Assembly (NCBI GenBank): GCA_003049465.1
Contig: PYSS01000060.1
Coordinates: 1 to 64,000 of the forward strand
Source of the DNA: Magnaporthiopsis rhizophila
Lineage: Eukaryota > Ascomycota > Sordariomycetes > Magnaporthales > Magnaporthaceae
Direction of reading: 5' to 3'
DNA: 64,000 nt
The notes under the pieces were generated by a model that was not told the DNA's origin, made no database searches, and saw nothing but the letters and a program-made list of their open reading frames with translations. The position numbers and the translations under genes were made by a program. Shown one piece after another: positions 56,706 to 64,000 of the stretch. The stretch's first letter is position 1; every line of letters begins with the position of its first letter.

Positions 56706-58925
56706 CCCCCNTTTTTTTTCATTCTCATTTTTTTTTCCCCCTCCTCCTTTGTCTCAGGCTTCGCGGTGTTTGGTGCGGTTGGGACCCGCTGCTGCACGCC
56801 TTGAAATCGAAGTGGGAATTTTATTTCACCGTGGCTAAAAAGGCTAGCAAAGAAGAAAAAAAAAAGCAAAGAAGAAAAAAAAGAGAAAAACCCCCCAATT
56901 CCAAGCGGAAATCGCATCTTGAAAATCTGGCCCCTTCGGAAAGGGCACAACTGACAGTTGGGTGCAGGCTCCTCAAAATGCACAGGCAACGGCCGAGGAG
57001 GTTTCACGCGGGGTGTTTGGCCCCTTGGTACTCCAGCCACCCCAACCACAGCAGCCAACAACGGCAGTTCTTGACTCGGGAGCGGCAGCAGCAGCAGCAA
57101 CGCCGGCGCAGGGGCCAGAATCTGCAGCAGCAGCACCAGCAACAGTGGCAGATGAGGACGAGGATGCAACAGGTGACGAGGATGACGAAGTGCAGCCGAC
57201 GGTGGAGGAGGCTGAAAACACGCGAAAGCGACAGCTGCAGCTCTCGAATGGATCGCCCCCGGTCAAGCGGGCTCGGCTCGGCAACGGGTGCGAAAATGGG
57301 GTGGTGACGGCTGAGGCGACAGCCATGGAAATTGACAGCGCCGAAAGCAACAACCACGCCTACCCGTCGCCGCTCGAGGTGGAGCAGGCGGTGCCGCCGG
57401 CGACTAGGACGTACGGCGCGGACCACGGAACGCAGGTGGACAAGGTGGACGAGCTGTCGCCGGCCACCATCTTCCTGAGCATGTCGGTCGACGACGCAGC
57501 GGCGCCTGGCGCAGCGCGGCCTGCGACGCCGCCAGCAGACGGCACACCCGCTCGAGCCCAGCACAACCCTATCGTCTTGCATTGCGAGTGGAGCCCCAGC
57601 GACCCATCTGTCTTGGCGGCTGCCGGAACCGATGCGCTAGCCCGCATTTGGACAATCTCGCGTCCAGCCGCCCCTGACCCCGTCACTGGCCACGTGACGG
57701 GCGAGTGCAACCAGCCGTTCGAGAGCATCATGGAGGACGACGTGCTGCCCAACGCCTCGGTCACCGCCATGGCCTGGAACTGGGACGGCACCGCCATCGC
57801 CATCGCGACCGACTCGGGCAACAAAGCCCGCATCAGCATCTCCGCCGCCGACGGCGCCCAGCTGCAGCGCTTCGACGTCGCCGAGCCGCCCATCATCAAG
57901 CTCAAATGGAACCCCAACAACTCGTCTATCCTCGCTATCGCTCCCGATAATGACGGCGCCCTGGTCACCGTCTTCGACTCGCTGGTTTCCAACACTGTCT
58001 CCTACAGCCTCACCACCCACGACATCGATACGAATCCTCTCGACGCCGCCTGGATCAGCGAGAACGAGTTCCTGATCTGCGGCGGCAAGGTGCTCGAGTC
58101 GTTCCAGTACAGCAAAAAGGAGATCGTCTCGGCCAGAAAATTCCCCACCAAGGAAGACGACAATTTCACCCAGGTGCAGTTCGACTGGAGGTCAAAACTG
58201 GTTGCCACAGCTAGTGAGTCTGGCAAAATTGATGTGAGTCTTTCTGTCCCTCCCGATAACCCTTGTCTATTCCTCATCCACTCCTCATTTTCCGCCTGCA
58301 TGTGTGTCCACCCAGGGCGACGGGCTAATCAAATAATGCACGGCCGCCATCAGCTCTGGGACGAGTCTGGCCAGCGACGCTCAATCTCGGCGCATTCGGG
58401 ATCTATCACATCCCTGACGTGGCAACCACTCAAAGCGAACCCGGCGGACGACGAGAGGTTACTGGCGTCCGGTGGAGAAGACGGCATCATACATATCTGG
58501 AACGCGCGACTTCCCGAAAACAAGCCTAAATGGACCATGACCATGGACCCGCCGGTCGTGGCCCTGTCATTCACCCCTGACGGGGCCTTTATCGCCGGCG
58601 CGACAACGGACCAGATCCTCATCTGGAAAGTAGGCGAGTACTCTATACCGCGGGCTAGCTGGAACAGGAGCGCGCATCCAGGCTGGCTCAGTCAGAAGCC
58701 GGGCAGCAACGGCTCGAGTGCCGAAGACAGCCATTCGCTCTGCTGGGATGCGAGCGGACAGAAGCTGGCGTACGGAACAAACAGTCTGGTATGTCTGACA
58801 ATATTTTGGCCATGACCTGGCGCTCGGAGACCATCCAGTCAGCTGTCGCTTTTGAATGTGCAGGCCTGTTTGGCTAACAATGCCCCTGTCTCACGGCGAA
58901 GGTTGCTGTGATCGGCTTTAGGTGA
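56071..58925 (+). CDS. sif2: Sif2/TBL1-type LisH-WD40 corepressor subunit
   Basis: Sif2 (TBL1 in animals) is the WD40 subunit of Set3C/NCoR-SMRT histone deacetylase corepressors. Six exons are read: 56071-56117, 56289-56305 (17 bases), 56461-56624, 56968-58233, 58354-58788 and 58902-58925, giving 650 residues. The spliced N terminus is a clear LisH motif: FLDSDRVNFLVWRYLLEGNY then RETAAKFQKEW. A second conserved block is DFAQHVKSHALVSVVNNGLL. A low-complexity acidic linker with KRKR-like basic patches follows (about 80-270), then a WD40 propeller with ends such as AGTDALARIWTI, KIDLWDESGQ, GGEDGIIHIWN and ATTDQILIWKV. The last exon is only 24 bases (VAVIGFR); an alternative acceptor near 58863 gives a less propeller-like end. 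Intron 3 holds a T-run with an N. It is Sif2-like rather than a generic WD protein because of the LisH start. Confidence 0.88.
56659..56720. repeat. Poly-T run with N inside an intron
   Basis: T-run 56659-56705, CCCCC, N at 56711, then more T, inside intron 3 (56625-56967) of the Sif2-like gene. The right part of the same intron is A/G-rich. The intron length of 343 bases is therefore uncertain. Confidence 0.85.
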
Positions 58926-60770
58926 CGAAAGGTGGCCAGCTGTGCACCCGCATGCGGTCTTGAATCCCGTCGGGGAGAGCGTTTTCTTTGTCCTAGTTTT
59001 GCATACATTTAACGGCCGACGCATTCTCATTATTGATATATATTTTTTTTTCTTGTCTGTCGTTCTCAAGGTATGGTACTCGAGCGTTCGTACTGCGTTT
59101 ATTTGGTGGAGGGAGGGCCTGAGTCTATGAGGCTTTTGGGCCGGCGGCGCGGGGGAATGGCAGGCGTTGGTTTATTTTTGACTATCTACTGTATCTTGGG
59201 CTGGTTTTCTTTACCATCTATTCTGCACTGTTTTACCCTAACCTTCCATCCTCTCTCTCTCTCTCTCTCCCTCTCCATCACCGTTTCTTTTCTTATCTCG
59301 CTAGAAGCGCTGTGTGGCGCCAGCATACTTATTTTGTCCTTATGCCATGTTTGGAACATCAAGACATCTCGACAAGACGGCTGTCTCTGGTGTTGGACGG
59401 GAGGGATAACTCGGCGGTCGGGATCGTGGGAGACGGTTCTCTATTGGAACATGCGCCAACGATGGATGTACATATATATGGTGTTTTATCAGGGGGTTGG
59501 GAGCGCAATATTACCTCGGGTTACGACTGTCGGTCGATACTCGGGAGTAAGGACAGGGCGACGGTATGACAGAAAATACAAGGGTATTGTTAGAAAAAGG
59601 GAGGAGAAAAAAGGGGAGCTCGAATCGTCCGACCGACCGACGAGGACAATTGGCTCCCGCGTGCCGAGCCGTTGTTTGTTGGCGGCTATTGGTGGGTTGG
59701 GGTTGACGGACGGACGCTAGGGCAAGGGCCCCCCGCCAGGCATACCCGCCCTTCCACTCGGCCAAGATGTGTGCTTGCTTTGCTTTTTTTTTTTTTTTTT
59801 GTTTGTTTTTCTACCTGTTAAGTCCGGGTTTTGGGTGTCGGACGTGTTTGGGGCAGAGACGGGTATAAAATAAAACCAAAAGGAAGGAAAAAAGAAACAA
59901 CTCCCTTGCCCAGCTTGCGCATCCCTCCATTGTTTTTGCTTTTTCTTTTCCTTGGCATAGTCTATTGCTGCACTTCTTTGGTCCGCAGTCTATCTGTCAG
60001 CATGCACGCCAGCACTACGCCAGCATCACTTTCCCCCGTGCCTCTCCGGGTGGGTAATAGTTGCCCGTTGGATGGACCCGATTGGCCTTTCGAGCAGGCC
60101 AGGAGCACCCAAGAGGAAAGGTTTGGTGTGAGACTAGCAGGCCGGGGCGTCTGTCAAACCAGCTCTGCATTGGCAAATGTATCCAACCCCATCCCATTTA
60201 GAAAAAAATAAAAAGAATAGCACAAACCGGACCCCACTGGTCAGACGGTCCATTTTTCGGTCTGTACGCCGGTCAGAGATTGCGGTGAGGGGACTCGATG
60301 TCGGCTCCCCGCCGTGAGGCTACCTGCCTGATAGGTGCCAGCATAGGTGGCCGCGGGAGGTCGGGACTATGCATGTGCGGGCAGGCAGGCGGTTGTACAG
60401 TACCTTTTCCTTGGGGGAACCGGAACCTTTGCCAGTGCTTGCCTGCACACGACTCAACATTGGACTGCGTGTTCTCTTCTGTCATCTGCTATCCCCCGTA
60501 GTCCATCGCCAGAATTGCTCTCACTTTTGGTCCGAGGCTGGGCCACGTAAATGGGATTGGGCCACCATCCGAGATCCCTTAATCGCGCCGCCACATAAAC
60601 CGTTGAAACCCGAGGCACTGCCCGCCAGGCTTTACTATCATCAACCTGGGGGAGCAGCGCGAGTCGGCGAAAAGCGTCCACACACCAAACACACACGCAC
60701 ATACACACATCACATCAAACACATATCACATCACAACCCCACGGGGAAAACCTTCGTCCAGGCCGCACCA
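58926..60770. other. Intergenic, Sif2-like 3' flank and polyQ gene promoter
   Basis: About 1.85 kb without a supportable gene. It contains a CT microsatellite (59250-59269), a T-run (59784-59800) and, just before the 60771 start, a CA-rich leader (about 60680-60735). A 215-codon open frame at 59073-59720 covers the CT repeat and is not called. Confidence 0.6.
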
Positions 60771-60965
60771 ATGTCCAGCAGCGGGCACGGGCTCGGCGGT
60801 ACCGGCCAGAGCGGCGGCAGCAGCAGCAGCGGTGGCAGCAGCAGCAGTAGCGGCGCGCAGCAGCCGTCGCTCGGTTCCGGATATCCACACCACTACTACT
60901 ACGACGCCCACCACGGCGCCATCTACCACGTGTCGCAGCGAGGGCAGCAGCAACAGCAGCAACAA

Positions 60966-60996
<31 letters not shown>

Positions 60997-61729
60997 CGCC
61001 CCCCGCCCCCAGCAGCGTGCCCGACTTCACGCCCGAGATGCGCGATCGCCAGGCCAGGGGCAAGGACCTCGAGGGGCCCAGCCACGAACCCTTCATCTAC
61101 GACAGCGGTGTAGCGAACGACATGGGGTGGGTTCGATTCCGTATTGCTTGCTTTTCTTTGACTATGTGTGTTTGTAGAAATCATCAATCATTTAGGCGAA
61201 TTTGGGAACGGAATGGCCAGACATGACACATTATATGGATTATGCGACCATACCTCTCTCTACCTGTATTATTCTTCTTCGTCTCCTTCTAACACGCACG
61301 CCGCCGGTCAGATTTGCCGACGAGCCCTACGAAAGGAATCGAATGCGCGAAAAGGCAGCCGCCATACTCGACAACCCGGAGCTGCTGATGGTTTACGCCC
61401 AGCGGACCGGCGACGTACGTCTCAACCTCTCTCACCACTCTACCCTGATACACTTTTTTTTTTTTTTTTCAATCACCCCGAGTTCTTCTGCCTCTGCTAA
61501 CACCGGACCATCCCCTCTTTTTCACCTTCCCGCTCTCCTCCCGAAAAAAAAAAAACAGAGCATCCCCGCCACCCGCATGCGCTTCATGCGCATCATGTGC
61601 GGCTACGACGAAAACGGCCAGGCCCTCTATCCACAGGCCGTCGGCGCGGTCCCCTGGTCGCTAGGCATGGACGTGACCCCCGACGGTCGCCGCCGCTCTC
61701 CCGGGATAGGATATGCCAACCCTCGGTAG
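60771..61729 (+). CDS. PolyQ-containing protein of unknown function (209 residues)
   Basis: Exons 60771-61126, 61312-61414 and 61559-61729 give 209 residues. The N-terminal half is low-complexity: Ser/Gly-rich, then YPHHYYYDAHHGAIYHVSQR and a run of 17 Gln (60945-60995) followed by prolines. The C-terminal half looks conserved and folded: PDFTPEMRDRQARGKDLEGP, FADEPYERNRMREKAAAILD, NPELLMVYAQRTGDSIPATR, then MRFMRIMCGYDENGQALYPQ and AVGAVPWSLGMDVTPDG. I know no name or function for this block; it has no membrane segment or signal peptide. Splicing restores conserved-looking joins (ANDMG-FADEP and RTGD-SIPATR), which supports the model. Intron 2 has a T-run near the donor and an A-run directly before the acceptor CAG, an unusual arrangement. 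A nuclear or cytosolic role is guessed from the low-complexity region only. Confidence 0.72.
60945..60995 (+). repeat. (CAG/CAA)17 coding repeat
   Basis: Seventeen Gln codons, a mix of CAG and CAA, in exon 1 of the 209-residue protein. The mixed codons suggest selection for glutamine or age rather than recent slippage alone. Confidence 0.9.
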
Positions 61730-62554
61730 GTAGGCCCCAAGAGGGAGGTTGGTTGGTCGGTTGGCCGGTCACCTGTGGACGATACCAATGACGATAACGA
61801 CTTTTGCGTTCGTGGATCGGAGGCTGCCTCTGCTGTCTCCGTATCAGATTAAGTCTTGAGATTCTCCTTGTTATATACCTACCTTGGGTACCTGGACGTC
61901 GTTGCGCGGCTGGTAAGCCATGCCTTGCCGGGGAAGCCGCGAATCTTTTCTGATGTTTGGCGTGTCTTTGCTTCCTTTTCCTATCATTTTTCTACTTCTG
62001 TTTGCTCGCCGTAATCTGCAGCTACCTACTGGCAACAATAATACGCAGTTCACATGGCACATGCGGACAAGCTTCTACCAAGATTGGTTGTGATTTGTTG
62101 ATTTTATTGACCAGGTGACCAGAGTCACCATTTTCCAATCCCAAGGAGCCCCTCCAGCTTGCTACCTATCCAAACCCAACTCAACCCCATCTTACATAGA
62201 ATAGGACTCGAGCTTAACCGGAGGATGTAAACAGAGCTCCGGGCTGGAGCCTGCTGCCACTCGCATCTATCTTGAGAACCTTCGTACCGGCGTCACCGTC
62301 CCACGTCTCCGACAAGAATGTTGCCCGCACATGCCTATCAATCGATAGTAGCCGCCCAACGAAAAAAAAGCAAAAAAAAAAACAAAAAAAAAAAAAAAAA
62401 CAGTTGTGAAAAGGAGAAACAAAAAGGGGTAGTGAAAAGGTAAAACGCCGGTCCCTATGCTTGTGTATAATACTATGTGATTATAGACGCAATGATGATG
62501 CTAACAGAGAGAAGAAAGATATGCAAAATGTGGCTGGGAGAAGACGCAAGTTGC
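61730..62554. other. Intergenic between convergent genes, with A-rich run
   Basis: 825 bases between the 3' ends of the polyQ gene and the ADAM gene. An A-rich run is at 62362-62400, broken by G and C. No gene is seen. Confidence 0.6.
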
Positions 62555-64000
62555 TCATGCATACCGAGCACTATAGGAACCCGGTGGCGGCCATTGCTGG
62601 GATTGCTGCTGGCGTGGATCCTGACTTCTGCCGTATGCTGATGGCCGTCTGCTCGCGACGGGCGGTGGTGGCGGGACGTTGCTTATGCTCGCGTGCGCTG
62701 CCGAGCGACTGGAAGGCGGTTGCCGTTGGCGCGAGCGCGAGCCAGACGGCGGCGGCGGCGGCGGCGCGCCGACCCAGCCAGCTGGCGGCTTGGGAGGACG
62801 GGCGGCGATGGCTCGCGCGGCCCTTTCTCGCCTTGACTTCCTCTTGCGGCAGGCGCTGATGCAACAGCAGAGCAGCGAGAGCAGGATCAGGGCGCCGACG
62901 CCCGACGCGATGCCGATGACGAGCCACCTGTTGTCGAAGATCCACGTGCCGACCTCGTTGGCGAGCGAGGCGCCTTCGCAGCGGCCGTTGGTGCACTTGC
63001 CGCCACCCTGGCAGGGTGTGCCGTCGAGGAAGTTCTGCATCATGGTGAAGCAGGTGGCGGGCCCGAACTCGGGGCTGGCGCAGCTGAGCTGGCAGCCGGC
63101 GTTGTTGCAGGCGTACGTGTCGTTGCTCGTGGTCAGCGAGCCCATCAGGGTCTTGCACTGCTGGTTGCGCGACGTGCACTGGCCCGAGGCGCAGGCCAGG
63201 TTGCTGCCCGAGTCGCCACACGACTGGCCGTTGGGGGCGAAGGCGTTAGTAGGGCACATGCCCGAGCTGCCGCTGCACGTCTCGGCGGGGTCACAGGAAC
63301 CCATGCTGGCGCGGCAGACGGTGCCGGCCGACGCGAACTTGCACTGGCGGGTGCAGCACTCCTCGTTGGCAAAGTCGCAGCTGGAGCCGGTGGTGAACTT
63401 GCACGTCTGCGGGTTGCAGCACGGGTTGCCCTTGCAGCCGTCGGCCCCGCCGCAGTCGCAGTCCTCGCCCTGCTCGACGATGCCGTTGCCGCACTGGCTG
63501 CCCGAGATGGTGGTCACATCCTTGTTGCTGGTCAGACAGCCCGTCTTGACGCTGTTGCGGCCCATGGCCGAGCAGATGTTGCCCACGGTGCAGGGCGAGA
63601 AGCGCGTGATGCCGCTGCCCGTCGACGGGTTCATGATGAACTGCGCCTTGGCGTCGCATGTGTCGCCGCTAAGCGGGCAGCACTGCTGCTTGGTCGACGT
63701 GCCGTCGCTGCACGTGTTGGACTGGCAGTCGTGCACCGCTCCGAAGGTGTGCCCGACCTCGTGCGCGAACACCTGCCACTCCTGTGCCGTCTTGACCACC
63801 ACGTTGGCGCCCGCGATCGTCTCGTTGCTGTTGCCGCCCGACGACTTCTGCGAGCCCTCGACGCAGAGCTGGCCGAGCCACGCCAGGCCCACCGCCGCGT
63901 CCGTGTTGCACGTCGACAGCAGCGTCCAGAAGGCGTTGCGGTCCTTGGACAAGCCTCGCCAGGCCGAGAAGAGGTTGAGCCGGTCTGCAATGGTCACGCC
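62555..64000 (-). CDS. ADAM-family metalloprotease, C-terminal part (cut by window edge)
   Basis: Membrane-bound zinc metalloprotease (reprolysin/ADAM), shedding or processing surface proteins at the plasma membrane or in the secretory pathway. About 481 residues are in the window and the 5' end lies beyond position 64000. The zinc site HEVGHTFGAVHD is intact (three His and the catalytic Glu), with the Met-turn region further on (FSPCTVGNICSAMGRNS). Next comes a Cys-rich disintegrin domain beginning QCGNGIVEQGEDCDCG, then a Cys-rich region, one membrane helix (WLVIGIASGVGALILLSLLC), a basic stop-transfer KRKSRRERAA and a Pro/Ser-rich cytosolic tail with runs of prolines that could bind SH3 domains. 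This is the architecture of fungal ADM proteins. No intron is seen in this part. The protein appears catalytically competent. Confidence 0.93.
   Translation of the reverse strand, partial: GVTIADRLNLFSAWRGLSKDRNAFWTLLSTCNTDAAVGLAWLGQLCVEGSQKSSGGNSNETIAGANVVVKTAQEWQVFAHEVGHTFGAVHDCQSNTCSDGTSTKQQCCPLSGDTCDAKAQFIMNPSTGSGITRFSPCTVGNICSAMGRNSVKTGCLTSNKDVTTISGSQCGNGIVEQGEDCDCGGADGCKGNPCCNPQTCKFTTGSSCDFANEECCTRQCKFASAGTVCRASMGSCDPAETCSGSSGMCPTNAFAPNGQSCGDSGSNLACASGQCTSRNQQCKTLMGSLTTSNDTYACNNAGCQLSCASPEFGPATCFTMMQNFLDGTPCQGGGKCTNGRCEGASLANEVGTWIFDNRWLVIGIASGVGALILLSLLCCCISACRKRKSRRERAARAIAARPPKPPAGWVGAPPPPPPSGSRSRQRQPPSSRSAAHASISNVPPPPPVASRRPSAYGRSQDPRQQQSQQWPPPGSYSARYA

Noticed and set aside
58863..58917. 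Alternative last exon for the Sif2-like gene
   Set aside because: It gives an end (ACLANNAPVSRRRLL) that does not complete a WD40 strand, whereas the acceptor at 58901 gives VAVIGFR, which does.
59073..59720. 215-codon open frame downstream of the Sif2-like gene
   Set aside because: It spans a CT microsatellite and lies where the 3' UTR is expected; no conserved sequence.
61121..61140. GGTTCGATTCC, a perfect tRNA B-box sequence
   Set aside because: It lies at the start of an intron (GGGTGGGTTCGATTCC) with no A-box or stem upstream; coincidence with the donor site.

Overview
The window is nuclear DNA from a filamentous ascomycete (Pezizomycotina, most likely a Sordariomycete). The evidence is GC-rich coding sequence split by short GT-AG introns (about 55-430 bases, several with an RCTRAC-like branch site), long intergenic spaces, and a gene set typical of such fungi (GH72 cell-wall enzyme, ADAM protease, DHA1 and inositol transporters, Ssn6, a Sif2-like protein). 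The long A/T runs, three of them holding a single N, suggest a draft assembly with collapsed homopolymers. I cannot fix the genus from the sequence alone.

I support 19 protein-coding genes. Left part (1-8141): three minus-strand housekeeping genes, ATP synthase OSCP (atp5), the mitotic-exit kinase activator mob1 and the mRNA-decay factor lsm1, then a plus-strand Sds3/Dep1-family subunit of the Rpd3L histone deacetylase complex. Next (9392-18757): a 1474-residue, mostly disordered AT-hook protein, the proteasome lid subunit rpn6, and the ribosome-biogenesis WD40 protein sof1; rpn6 and sof1 are divergent and share a 688-base promoter region. Middle (19577-34852): a GPI-anchored GH72 glucanosyltransferase, a predicted pseudokinase, a membrane SDR, an inositol-type sugar transporter, a DHA1 drug/polyamine-type transporter, and a small conserved protein of unknown function. 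Then (35674-41194): rpl3 and the TPR corepressor ssn6.

From 41195 to 50774 there is a 9.6 kb stretch with no supportable gene, rich in homopolymers and simple repeats. After it come a TMEM115/rhomboid-like Golgi protein, a second gene-free stretch of about 4 kb, a Sif2/TBL1-type LisH-WD40 protein, a polyQ protein of unknown function, and the 3' part of an ADAM metalloprotease cut by the right edge.

There is no operon-like logic, as expected. A loose theme is transcriptional repression: Sds3/Dep1-like (Rpd3L), Ssn6 (Tup1-Ssn6), Sif2-like (Set3C/NCoR-like) and a large AT-hook protein all lie within 50 kb. I found no convincing tRNA or rRNA gene, no CRISPR array, no intact transposon, and no secondary-metabolite cluster. 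The points most worth following are the predicted pseudokinase, the AT-hook protein, a paired TTAGGG/CACGTG arrangement upstream of rpl3, a recurrent palindromic TACCTAGGTA motif in intergenic DNA, and odd intron structures (in-frame stop-free introns, a CTG repeat next to an acceptor, an A-tract in place of a pyrimidine tract).
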